Shown: piece by piece, positions 16,493 to 23,626 of the stretch | Numbering within the stretch: the first letter of the stretch is position 1 | Layout: every line of letters starts with the position of its first letter | Origin: Lachnospiraceae bacterium | GTDB taxonomy: Bacteria > Bacillota > Clostridia > Lachnospirales > Lachnospiraceae | Assembly (NCBI GenBank): GCA_024695205.1 | Contig: JAILIQ010000181.1 | Span: 1 to 34,717, forward strand | DNA: 34,717 nucleotides | Reading direction: 5' to 3' | Notes under the pieces: model-generated | What the model saw: only the letters and a program-made list of their open reading frames with translations | Database searches by the model: none | Told to the model about the DNA's origin: nothing | Made by a program: the position numbers and the translations under genes

Positions 16493-17003
16493 TTAACTGA
16501 GACAGAGCTTCATTGATCGTCTTACGGTCTATTTTGCCGTTTGCGATGGTCTGATCGAGCCACAGCTCGAGATTTTTGACCGAAACAGCTACCGCATCCA
16601 GCTCGGTCTTGATCTTGGCAAACTGTTCATATTCGTCTTCGGTGATCTCGCCGTCAACCGTTATGTCGACCAGATCCATTTTTTCATGCTCGAAAGCATT
16701 AAGCGAGCTTAAGATCTCGAGTACGATCTGGGAAAGATCCTTTAATTCCAGCTTGTCCGCGTGGATCTGTCCGATCGGACATTCATGAGTGCAGTAATAA
16801 TTACGCAGAAGCGGGTTTTTGTAGCATTCTGCCATTGTTATGATCTCATCTGGATGGGGCAGTGATTTGCCGCTCTCTATCTTTTCGATACGGTCTGCCG
16901 ACACGTATTCCATGAGCTCGCCGGCCTTCTCCCTTGTGTATTCGAGAGCCTCGCGGCTTGTCTGGTAAATATTCTTATTCTCACGTATGGATTTCTTCCC
17001 CAT
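16485..17003 (-). CDS. Xre-family HTH regulator with Cys motif
   Basis: A 172-residue putative DNA-binding regulator. Residues about 15-60 (SREALEYTREKAGELM through RIEKIESGKSLPHPDEII) fit a helix-turn-helix of the Xre/Cro type, ending in the usual EKIESG turn. It is followed by AECYKNPLLRNYYCTHECPIG, whose CTHEC may bind a metal. The C-terminal half (about 85-172) is predicted helical, with acidic segments such as DGEITEDEYEQF, and may mediate dimerisation or bind a partner. AAGGGAG lies just before the ATG. It is transcribed divergently from the SPFH/zinc-ribbon module and could regulate it; that is inference. Its mRNA leader of about 185 bases contains the long inverted repeat at 17028-17160. 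Confidence 0.75.
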   Translation of the reverse strand: MGKKSIRENKNIYQTSREALEYTREKAGELMEYVSADRIEKIESGKSLPHPDEIITMAECYKNPLLRNYYCTHECPIGQIHADKLELKDLSQIVLEILSSLNAFEHEKMDLVDITVDGEITEDEYEQFAKIKTELDAVAVSVKNLELWLDQTIANGKIDRKTINEALSQLKE

Positions 17004-17027
17004 TTTGTTTTACTCCCTTCCGCCGGA

Positions 17028-17160
17028 ATGTCCGAAAAGCTTTCCGGGCCGGACCACTGCCGTGATTCGGTGAATTTTTTCCTCAAAAACATGAGCTATG
17101 CCCGGTTTTTGAGGAGTTTACCGAATAAAGTCTACAGTGTGGCCGGTTTGCGGACAGTCT
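17028..17160 (-). repeat. Long imperfect inverted repeat B in the Xre gene leader
   Basis: On the plus strand the core is a perfect 10-base pair, CCTCAAAAAC (17081-17090) with GTTTTTGAGG (17105-17114). It is flanked by ATTCGGT/ACCGAAT, then by GGACCACTG/CAGTGTGGCC, then by outer arms TGTCCG/CGGACA. The minus-strand half GAGACTGTCCGCAAACCGGC followed by CACAC and TTCGGT matches element A at 4347-4408. The element lies between the predicted Xre promoter and the ATG. No T-run follows on either strand. Confidence 0.65.
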
Positions 17161-17194
17161 CACGTACAGCTTAAATATGATTAATGACCTATAT

Positions 17195-17223
17195 AATATA
17201 TCATTAATCAAAAAGAATGACAA
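17195..17223 (-). promoter_or_regulatory. Promoter of the Xre gene
   Basis: On the minus strand, TTGTCA (17223-17218), a 17-base spacer and TATATT (17200-17195). It predicts a leader of roughly 185 bases that contains inverted repeat B. Confidence 0.5.
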
Positions 17224-17343
17224 GTCGTATGGATTTCATTCTTTTAGGGGATATCCGGATGCTATGTTGTATTGTATAGTATTCATGTAAACGGGAGTGC
17301 GGATAACCTGATGAATTTTATACCAATAATCGCACATTTATAT

Positions 17344-17372
17344 TTGCAAATTTGTGCAAGTTGGTATACAAT
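17344..17372 (+). promoter_or_regulatory. Promoter of the SPFH/zinc-ribbon module
   Basis: TTGCAA (17344-17349), a 17-base spacer, TACAAT (17367-17372). The leader to the ATG at 17431 is about 50 bases. The longer ORF start at 17272 would lie upstream of this promoter. Confidence 0.55.
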
Positions 17373-17430
17373 GGTTTGTCAGAGGGGGTCATTCTCCCGA
17401 TTAACTCAGATTTTGAAAGGAGAAACAAAA

Positions 17431-18708
17431 ATGGGACTTATTCAGGCAGCTTTAGGATCTGTAGGCAGTGTACTTGCGGATCAGTGGAAAGAATTCTTTG
17501 TTTGTGATGCGATTGACAAGGATGTTCTGGTAGTAAAGGGTGTGAAAAAAACTTCAAAGGGTTCTTCAAACACCAAGGGCAGCGACAATGTTATAACAAG
17601 CGGCAGCGGTGTCGTAGTTAATGACGGTCAGTGTATGATCATCGTTGATCAGGGCAAGGTTGTTGAGATCTGTGCTGAACCCGGTCAGTTCACCTATGAT
17701 GCTTCTACATCACCCAGTATCTTTTCAGGCAAGCTTGGTGAGAGCATTTTAGCTACTTTCAAGGAGATCGGTTCACGTATTTCCTATGGCGGAGATGTAG
17801 CAAGAGACCAGAGAGTTTACTATTTCAACACCAAGGAGATCATCGACAACAAGATCGGTACTCCCGCACCCATTCCTTTCCGTGTTACCGATGCGAACGC
17901 CAACATGGATCTGGATGTCGGAATGCGCATGAATGCGATCTATACATACAAGATCACCAACCCGATCCTTTTCTACACCAATGTTTGCGGTAATGTTTCG
18001 AATACCTATGACCGTTCAGAGATCGATTCCACCCTGAAAGCAGAGCTTCTTGCAGCTCTTCAGCCCGCATTTGCGAAGATCTCCGAGCAGGGTATCCGCT
18101 ACAGCGCCATCGCAGGACATACTCTTGAACTTGAGGATGCCCTTAAGGAAGTACTTAAAGACAGATGGGCCAATACAAGAGGACTTCAGCTTGCATCCTT
18201 CAGCATCAATTCGATCACGGCTGATCCCGAGGATGAGAAGAGGATCAAACAGCTCCAGTTCAATGCATCCTTCAAGGATCCCGGAATGGCAGGCGCTCAT
18301 CTCGTTGGCCAGACAGGTCAGGCTATGGTTGATGCAGCCAACAATTCTGCAGGCGCAGCTGTTGGTCTGATGGGTGTTAACATGGTTAACAACATGGGTA
18401 CCGTTCAGGCAGCTCAGGGCTTCTTCAATCAGGCAGCTCAGAACCAGGCTACCCAGGCAGCCGCTGATCAGTGGAAATGCCCTAAGTGCGGCCAGATTAA
18501 CAACGGTGGCAAGTTCTGCCCTAACTGTTCGGAAGCAAGACCCATGGCTGCAGGCGTATGGAAATGCCCTAAGTGCGGAGCCGAGAATACCGGCAACTTC
18601 TGCAGCAACTGCTCAGAGCCCAAGCCCGGCGGAACATGGAAATGCCCGAGCTGCGGAACCGAGAATACCGGTAACTTCTGCAGCAACTGCCGTACCGCAA
18701 GACCTTAA
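17431..18708 (+). CDS. SPFH-domain protein with three C-terminal zinc ribbons (YdjI-like)
   Basis: A 425-residue protein starting MGLIQAALGSVGSVLADQWKE behind GAAAGGAG; the longer track ORF is rejected because it spans the promoter. Residues about 20-320 resemble the SPFH (stomatin/flotillin-like) proteins of the YdjI or virion-core type. An Ala/Gln/Asn-rich linker follows. Then come three near-identical zinc ribbons beginning at Trp348, Trp377 and Trp403, each WKCPxCG...FC.NC. The last two are nearly the same sequence, suggesting recent duplication. In Bacillus subtilis ydjI lies in the pspA-ydjGHI operon, where the SPFH protein helps tie PspA to the membrane (established knowledge). Here the order is ydjI, ydjG, ydjH and no pspA is in the window. 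A hairpin separates it from the next gene. Confidence 0.85.
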   Translation: MGLIQAALGSVGSVLADQWKEFFVCDAIDKDVLVVKGVKKTSKGSSNTKGSDNVITSGSGVVVNDGQCMIIVDQGKVVEICAEPGQFTYDASTSPSIFSGKLGESILATFKEIGSRISYGGDVARDQRVYYFNTKEIIDNKIGTPAPIPFRVTDANANMDLDVGMRMNAIYTYKITNPILFYTNVCGNVSNTYDRSEIDSTLKAELLAALQPAFAKISEQGIRYSAIAGHTLELEDALKEVLKDRWANTRGLQLASFSINSITADPEDEKRIKQLQFNASFKDPGMAGAHLVGQTGQAMVDAANNSAGAAVGLMGVNMVNNMGTVQAAQGFFNQAAQNQATQAAADQWKCPKCGQINNGGKFCPNCSEARPMAAGVWKCPKCGAENTGNFCSNCSEPKPGGTWKCPSCGTENTGNFCSNCRTARP

Positions 18709-18727
18709 GATAATTTAAAACTTACAC

Positions 18728-18755
18728 AAAAGCGGATACTGAGCTATCCGCTTTT
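18728..18755 (+). terminator. Hairpin between the ydjI-like and ydjG-like genes, likely attenuator
   Basis: A perfect 11-base stem, AAAAGCGGATA/TATCCGCTTTT, with loop CTGAGC, followed by GTTG. The Ts lie in the 3' arm, so termination is probably partial. This would give more of the first gene product than of the next two. Confidence 0.6.
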
Positions 18756-18805
18756 GTTGAATATGGATTTTCCCGTGATTAATCAGAAAGTGAGGAAGAA
18801 TACAG

Positions 18806-19885
18806 ATGGCATTATTAGAGTATAAATGCCCCTGCTGCGCCGGCAAACTTGAGTTTGACAGCTCTCTTCAGAAGGTAAAATGCCCCTTCTGTGACAGTGA
18901 ATTTGAGATGTCCATGTTTGAACAGCTCGATGAAGCTCTTGATTCCCAGGTTGAAGAAAATCTGGACTGGCAGACATCAACGGTCGATACATGGGGCGTT
19001 GATGAAGGAATGAAATCATACAGCTGCAAGTCCTGCGGCGCACAGATCGTTATGGATGAAACAACGGCTGCCGGAAAATGCCCTTATTGCGACAACCCTA
19101 TCGTTATGACGGGTAACTTAAGCGGTGACCTCAAGCCTGAAATGATAATCCCGTTCAAGCTGGACAAAAAAGCCGCCAAGGAAGCATTTACAAGACATCT
19201 TACCGGGAAGAAGCTCCTTCCGAAGGTATTCTCTGATCAGAATCATATCGATGAGATCAAGGGAGTATATGTTCCTTACTGGATCTTTGATTCCAAGGCC
19301 GAAGCCAGTATAAAATATAACTGTACAACAGTGAAGAGCTTTAACCAGGGTGATACAAGGATCACCGAGACCCAGCATTATGTTGCCGTAAGAAGCGGTT
19401 CACTGGAATTTCAGAATATTCCCGTTGACGCATCCAGGAAGATGGATGATAAACTGACCGAATCGCTGGAGCCTTTTGATCTTTCGCAGGCCGTTCCTTT
19501 TAAAACCGCTTATATGGCAGGTTATATGGCCGATAAATACGACGTGACGGCCGAGGATGATACGGAACGTGTCAACAACCGTGTAAAGAACAGTACCATA
19601 CGCAGCTTCAAGGATACTGTTACCGGATACAGCTCGGTTGATATAGAAAACAGCAATGTCAGCTTAAAGAACGGTACCGCAAGATATGCCCTGCTTCCCG
19701 TATGGGTGCTCAATACCAGCTGGAACGGCAATAACTACATATTTGCAATGAACGGTCAGACCGGCAAGTTTGTGGGAGACCTTCCGTGCGATGAGAGCCT
19801 TAAGAAGAAGATCTCGTGGGGAACCGGAGTGGCGGTTGCCGTAGCAACCTTCGCAGTCGGATTGCTGCTTCATTTTTTAGGATGA
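18806..19885 (+). CDS. Zinc-ribbon membrane protein (YdjG-like)
   Basis: A 359-residue protein with two N-terminal zinc ribbons: CPCC (8-11) with CPFC (26-29), and CKSC with CPYC about 20 residues later. The central region (about 105-330), with IIPFKLDKKAAKEAF and GVYVPYWIFD, is typical of TFIIB-type zinc-finger domain proteins of the YdjG kind. One hydrophobic C-terminal helix (ISWGTGVAVAVATFAVGLLLHFLG) anchors it with the bulk in the cytoplasm. Length and order next to SPFH and TPM genes match Bacillus YdjG (about 340 residues), which takes part in membrane tethering of PspA. GAGGAAG precedes the ATG. It is 19 bases from the next gene and probably co-translated. Direct biochemical function is unknown. 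Confidence 0.8.
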   Translation: MALLEYKCPCCAGKLEFDSSLQKVKCPFCDSEFEMSMFEQLDEALDSQVEENLDWQTSTVDTWGVDEGMKSYSCKSCGAQIVMDETTAAGKCPYCDNPIVMTGNLSGDLKPEMIIPFKLDKKAAKEAFTRHLTGKKLLPKVFSDQNHIDEIKGVYVPYWIFDSKAEASIKYNCTTVKSFNQGDTRITETQHYVAVRSGSLEFQNIPVDASRKMDDKLTESLEPFDLSQAVPFKTAYMAGYMADKYDVTAEDDTERVNNRVKNSTIRSFKDTVTGYSSVDIENSNVSLKNGTARYALLPVWVLNTSWNGNNYIFAMNGQTGKFVGDLPCDESLKKKISWGTGVAVAVATFAVGLLLHFLG

Positions 19886-19904
19886 TATAAAGGAGAAAAA
19901 GAGA

Positions 19905-20660
19905 ATGAAAAAACGTGCATTTATAATAATATGTATGCTGCTTTTGATCGCTTTTTCTTCCGTAAGCGTACTGGCAGCAACCTCGAATGCGGGCCGTGTA
20001 AGAGATGACGCGGGCCTCTTAAGCTCATCACAGTTATCCGAGCTTGAGAGCAAGCTTCAGAAGGCAAGCTCCAAGGGCAATATGGATGTGATCGTGATCA
20101 CGAAAAATTCTGTTCCCGATACCTATGATGCTTTTGGCTCGTCGGCTGCCGAAAAGTATGCCGACGATCTCTATGACAACGGCGGATATTCGGCAGACGG
20201 TATTATGCTTCTTGTCTGCAAGGATTCAAGAGATTATGCGATCTCTACTGCGGGCAGAGCGATAGAAGTGTTCAATGACAGTGAACTGGGTGACATTGCC
20301 GATAAGGTAACATCATATTTACGCAATGATGACTGGAGTGGAGCATTTATGAAATTTGCCGACGCAGTCGCTTCTGCGAAGGATTTTAAGTTTGGAATGT
20401 GGGCAGCCATCGCGGCAGGCGTGGGCGCTCTGGTAGGCGCCATCCGCTCGGGAAGCCTGAAATCACAGCTGAAGAGTGTTTATAAGCAGGATGAGGCCAG
20501 GGATTATATTAAGCAGGGAAGCTTTGTCCTGAATAAAAAATATGATATTCCGACCTATGTAACGATCGAGAGGACCAGGATAGAGAGGTCGAGTAACGAA
20601 ACGACGACCCATACCAGTTCCGCAGGCGTTGAACATGGCGGGACAAGCGGTAAATTCTGA
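19905..20660 (+). CDS. TPM-domain membrane protein (YdjH-like)
   Basis: A 251-residue protein with an N-terminal signal sequence, MKKRAFIIICMLLLIAFSSV, likely cleaved after VLA or kept as an anchor. A TPM domain (about 32-150) follows, with VRDDAGLLSSSQLSELE, the DVIVITKNS strand and GIMLLVCKDSRDYAIST, placing it outside the cell or in the wall zone. A hydrophobic segment, FGMWAAIAAGVGALVGAIRSG, spans the membrane. A cytoplasmic tail ends in the Ser/Gly-rich VEHGGTSGKF typical of TPM proteins. GGAG precedes the ATG, and a strong terminator follows the stop, so it closes the operon. In Bacillus the YdjH homolog (about 250 residues) works with YdjG in the PspA membrane system. Confidence 0.82.
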   Translation: MKKRAFIIICMLLLIAFSSVSVLAATSNAGRVRDDAGLLSSSQLSELESKLQKASSKGNMDVIVITKNSVPDTYDAFGSSAAEKYADDLYDNGGYSADGIMLLVCKDSRDYAISTAGRAIEVFNDSELGDIADKVTSYLRNDDWSGAFMKFADAVASAKDFKFGMWAAIAAGVGALVGAIRSGSLKSQLKSVYKQDEARDYIKQGSFVLNKKYDIPTYVTIERTRIERSSNETTTHTSSAGVEHGGTSGKF

Positions 20661-20696
20661 TAATCCTTTCATCATTTTATTACGAATTCCGTTTCT

Positions 20697-20747
20697 GACC
20701 GGTGCGAATGCTTTTGTATAAAAAGCCACACCGGTCTTGTTGTTTTT
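20697..20747 (+). terminator. Intrinsic terminator of the YdjI-G-H-like operon
   Basis: GACCGGTG (20697-20704) pairs with CACCGGTC (20729-20736), with an inner stem GCTTTT/AAAAGC around GTAT. TTGTTGTTTTT follows. Confidence 0.82.
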
Positions 20748-20845
20748 CTGACAGAAATGCCCCATTAGCCAATCGCTCAAGATCAGCTTCACTGATCTAT
20801 CGCTTGGCATGGAGGTTAAAAATGTTAAAAATTTAAAATATCCCC

Positions 20846-20903
20846 TTGACAAAGAAACAGAGAATGTATATTATGAACATATGAACAAATGCACATATGA
20901 ATA
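20846..20903 (+). promoter_or_regulatory. Promoter and putative metal-repressor operator
   Basis: TTGACA (20846-20851), 17 bases, TATTAT (20869-20874). Just downstream are two CATATG palindromes (20878-20883 and 20894-20899), with centres 16 bases apart, inside ATGAACATATGAACAAATGC and CATATGAATAT. AT-rich dyads of this kind at the transcription start are usual operators for SmtB/ArsR repressors. The predicted repressor is encoded 30 bases further on, so autoregulation is likely. Confidence 0.7.
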
Positions 20904-20929
20904 TATTTAAAACTGAAAGGACTTAAAAG

Positions 20930-21232
20930 ATGGGAATTCAGATCAGACTTCCGGTTGAAGATGAAATGTATGATCTTGCCGAATTATTCAAGTGTTTCGG
21001 AGATTCGACGAGGATCAGGATACTGTGTGTTTTGCTTGAAGGAGAGTTCTGCGTGAACGATATTGCCGAGGCACTTAATATGACACAATCGGCTGTTTCG
21101 CATCAGCTTAAGCTTTTGAAACAGGCCAAGCTGATAGAAGGAAAAAGAGACGGAAAGCAGATCCTTTATTCGCTCGCGGATGAGCATGTAAGATCGATAA
21201 TAAATATCGGACTTGAACACATTGAAGAGTAA
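20930..21232 (+). CDS. ArsR/SmtB-family zinc-type metal sensor repressor
   Basis: A 100-residue winged-helix repressor. The recognition helix region is NDIAEALNMTQSAVSHQLKLLKQ. The C-terminal helix carries D84-x-H86-x10-H97-x2-E100, the alpha-5 zinc site of SmtB; Staphylococcus CzrA uses the same positions with His at 100. The alpha-3 region reads EFCVND with a single Cys rather than the CxC of CadC/ArsR, so arsenic or lead sensing is unlikely. The predicted role is to release DNA when zinc (perhaps cobalt or cadmium) is high, turning on the chaperone and ATPase genes that follow. A ribosome site, GAAAGG, is upstream. It is the first gene of the operon. The repressor assignment is firm; the metal is inferred from ligands and neighbours. 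Confidence 0.9.
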   Translation: MGIQIRLPVEDEMYDLAELFKCFGDSTRIRILCVLLEGEFCVNDIAEALNMTQSAVSHQLKLLKQAKLIEGKRDGKQILYSLADEHVRSIINIGLEHIEE

Positions 21233-21283
21233 AAGCCCAAATGGATCAAAAAAATTAAAATAATAAAAACGGAGGATGTTATC

Positions 21284-21502
21284 ATGAAAAAGAAATTTAA
21301 CCTTGAAGACCTGGATTGTGCCAACTGCGCAGCAAAAATGGAAGAAGCGATCAAGAAGATCGACGGAGTGAACAATGCAAGCGTAAACTTCATTACCCAG
21401 AAGATGATGGTGGATGCCGATGACGAAAGGTTTGAAGCGATCATGGATGAAGTGGTAAAGATCTGCAGCAAAGTTGAACCCGACTGCAGGATATTAAGAT
21501 AA
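21284..21502 (+). CDS. Stand-alone HMA heavy-metal-binding protein
   Basis: A 72-residue single HMA domain with the metal loop LDCANCAAKME (CxxC), followed by AIKKIDGVNNASVNFITQKM, the usual beta-alpha-beta pattern. LDCANCA is the form found at the N-terminus of zinc/cadmium ATPases such as ZntA and CadA, more than in copper chaperones (GMTCxxC). The P-type ATPase that follows has no HMA domain, so this protein probably supplies the metal-binding domain in trans. GGAGG lies 8 bases before the ATG. It is separated from the ATPase gene by a strong hairpin (21508-21552), which could let it be made in excess. Confidence 0.88.
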   Translation: MKKKFNLEDLDCANCAAKMEEAIKKIDGVNNASVNFITQKMMVDADDERFEAIMDEVVKICSKVEPDCRILR

Positions 21503-21507
21503 TTGAA

Positions 21508-21552
21508 TTTTCGCGCGGAGAAGCACTTAATGAGTGCTTCTCCGCGCGAAAA
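21508..21552 (+). other. Perfect 20-bp stem-loop inside the metal operon
   Basis: TTTTCGCGCGGAGAAGCACT pairs fully with AGTGCTTCTCCGCGCGAAAA around the loop TAATG. The 3' arm is followed by CGATGAG, with no T-run on either strand, so it is not a usual terminator. It may protect the 3' end of the repressor/chaperone mRNA or mark a cleavage site. Confidence 0.75.
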
Positions 21553-21606
21553 CGATGAGTATCAATTAAAGGAGTATCGGACCCGGGTGTCCGACAGGTG
21601 ACCGAA

Positions 21607-23604
21607 ATGACATCGAAACAGAAAAAAAATCTCATCAGGATCATTGTCTCATTTGTGCTGTTTATCATACTGGCAGTGATATTTCATGATTTTTCCGGCG
21701 ATTCCGGCGATGGATCTTTGTTCATCGGATGGATAAAAGGAATCGGGATTTCCGGCAATATGCCGGCCACCGCCTGGATCGAGCCGGTTTTGTATCTTGC
21801 GGTTTATCTTATCGCGGGTTATGACGTGCTGATACGCGCAGGCAAGAATATTGCAAGAGGACAGGTGTTTGACGAGAATTTCCTGATGATCGTTGCCGGA
21901 ATAGGAGCATTTGTGATAGGTGAATACTCCGAAGGCGTAGCGGTAATGATCTTTTATCAGACGGGCGAACTTTTCCAGAGTTATGCCGTCGGCAGGTCAA
22001 GACAGTCGATCACCGCAATGATGGAGATAGTTCCCGAATTTGCGAGTGTTGTTGACGATGACGGCGGGATAAGTGAGGAAGATCCCGAAGATGTTGAGCC
22101 GGGAACGACTATCCTCATCAAACCGGGTGAAAAAGTCCCTATCGACTGCAGAGTCATCGAAGGTGACAGTTATCTCGACACTTCCGCGCTTACAGGTGAA
22201 TCCGTCCCGAGACACGCCGGCGTCGGAAGTGAGATCCTAAGCGGCTGCATAAACGGAGAAGGCACGTTAAAATGTGTGACTACCAAAGAATACAAGGACT
22301 CTGCGGTATCCGTTATCCTTGAACTGGTTGAAAATGCAGGGTCGAGAAAGAGCAAAACCGAGAAATTCATTACCAGATTTGCAAAATATTATACACCGGT
22401 CGTAACAGTCGGCGCTCTGCTGCTTGCCGTTATTCCTTCACTCATAACCGGTAACTGGATGGAATGGCTCAGACGTGCGTGCACGTTCCTTGTAATATCC
22501 TGTCCCTGCGCACTTGTGGTTTCGGTGCCTCTTGGTTTCTTCGGCGGGATAGGTGCTGCAGCCAAGCTCGGTATCATGATCAAGGGGAGCAATTATCTTG
22601 AGGCGGTATCGGAAGCTGCGGTCATCGCCTTTGATAAGACAGGAACACTGACACACGGTGATTTCTCCGTCACAAATGTATTTTCTACAGACGGAAACGA
22701 AAGAAGGGTTCTTGAACTTGCCGCAGCGGCGGAACAGTTTTCAAACCACCCTATTGCAGGATCGATACTCAAAGCCTGCAGGGAAGCATCCGGAGCCGCA
22801 CCCGGCAGTGCGGAAGATGCCCGCAATATAACAGGTAAGGGTGTAAGTGCCGTATATGACGGAAAAACGGTACTTGTCGGCAATACAGATCTTATGAAAG
22901 AATCAGGGATCAATGATCTTTCGGCAATATCACGGGATCTTGCAGGTAAAGGATCATTCAGCGACATGGGAGGAACGGTCTGCCACGTCGCATATGACGG
23001 CAAATACTGCGGCTGCATCGTTATTTCCGATACGGTAAAGGAAAGCGCGGCAGAGGATATCGCGGCGATCAGGCTTGAAGGAGTCGAAAAGACCGTCATG
23101 CTGACGGGAGACAACAATAAGACTGCTGCGGCTGTTGCGGCACGGACCGGTGTTGATGCATATTTTTCACAGCTGCTTCCCGCCGACAAGGTCAGCAGGA
23201 TCGAGGAACTGATGGGTGGACTTTCGCAAAAGCAGAAGCTCATGTTTGTCGGTGACGGTATCAATGATGCACCTGTCCTGATCCGTTCGGATATAGGAAT
23301 TGCAATGGGCAAGCTCGGTTCTGACGCGGCGATCGAAGCTGCGGATATAGTCATAATGGATGACGATCTCGGCAAGATACCTGCTCTGCTCCGTATTTCC
23401 GGGAAGACACTGAAGATCGTAAGAGAGAATATCGTATTTGCGCTCGTTGTAAAGTTCCTGATACTTATACTCGGAGCGCTCGGGATCGCGGGAATGTGGC
23501 TGGCGGTATTTGCGGATGTCGGTGTTGCCGTCCTTGCGATACTTAATTCGATGAGAACATTGAAAGTAAAAGATAAAAGCCTTAAAACCGCCGAAGCGGT
23601 CTGA
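21607..23604 (+). CDS. zntA: P1B-type zinc/cadmium-exporting ATPase
   Basis: An ATP-driven pump that exports Zn2+, Cd2+ or Pb2+ across the membrane. Motifs: actuator loop TGES (from 196), transmembrane metal site CPC (299-301) in VISCPCALVVS, phosphorylation site DKTGT (Asp343), a nucleotide-domain region with SNHPIAGSI, and the hinge GDGINDAPVL. The last helices read VVKFLILILGALGIAGMWLA and FADVGVAVLAILNSMR, with the Lys and Asp characteristic of the Zn/Cd/Pb subgroup, not copper. The N-terminus begins directly with membrane helices and lacks HMA domains. The start is placed at ATG 21607, five bases after AGGTGA (665 residues); a GTG at 21598 is the alternative. It is the third gene of the SmtB-type operon. 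The symbol follows function; cadA would be equally apt. Confidence 0.93.
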   Translation: MTSKQKKNLIRIIVSFVLFIILAVIFHDFSGDSGDGSLFIGWIKGIGISGNMPATAWIEPVLYLAVYLIAGYDVLIRAGKNIARGQVFDENFLMIVAGIGAFVIGEYSEGVAVMIFYQTGELFQSYAVGRSRQSITAMMEIVPEFASVVDDDGGISEEDPEDVEPGTTILIKPGEKVPIDCRVIEGDSYLDTSALTGESVPRHAGVGSEILSGCINGEGTLKCVTTKEYKDSAVSVILELVENAGSRKSKTEKFITRFAKYYTPVVTVGALLLAVIPSLITGNWMEWLRRACTFLVISCPCALVVSVPLGFFGGIGAAAKLGIMIKGSNYLEAVSEAAVIAFDKTGTLTHGDFSVTNVFSTDGNERRVLELAAAAEQFSNHPIAGSILKACREASGAAPGSAEDARNITGKGVSAVYDGKTVLVGNTDLMKESGINDLSAISRDLAGKGSFSDMGGTVCHVAYDGKYCGCIVISDTVKESAAEDIAAIRLEGVEKTVMLTGDNNKTAAAVAARTGVDAYFSQLLPADKVSRIEELMGGLSQKQKLMFVGDGINDAPVLIRSDIGIAMGKLGSDAAIEAADIVIMDDDLGKIPALLRISGKTLKIVRENIVFALVVKFLILILGALGIAGMWLAVFADVGVAVLAILNSMRTLKVKDKSLKTAEAV

Positions 23605-23626
23605 AGCCGGATAGGAGGATATGGAT

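Noticed and set aside
17272-17430. N-terminal extension of the SPFH ORF
   Set aside because: It spans the predicted promoter and lacks a ribosome site; the ATG at 17431 has GAAAGGAG and fits the family N-terminus.
20811-20836. Four-codon mini-ORF (MLKI) behind GGAGG, after a hairpin at 20769-20807
   Set aside because: It lies upstream of the metal operon promoter, so it cannot be a leader peptide for that operon; too short to support on its own.
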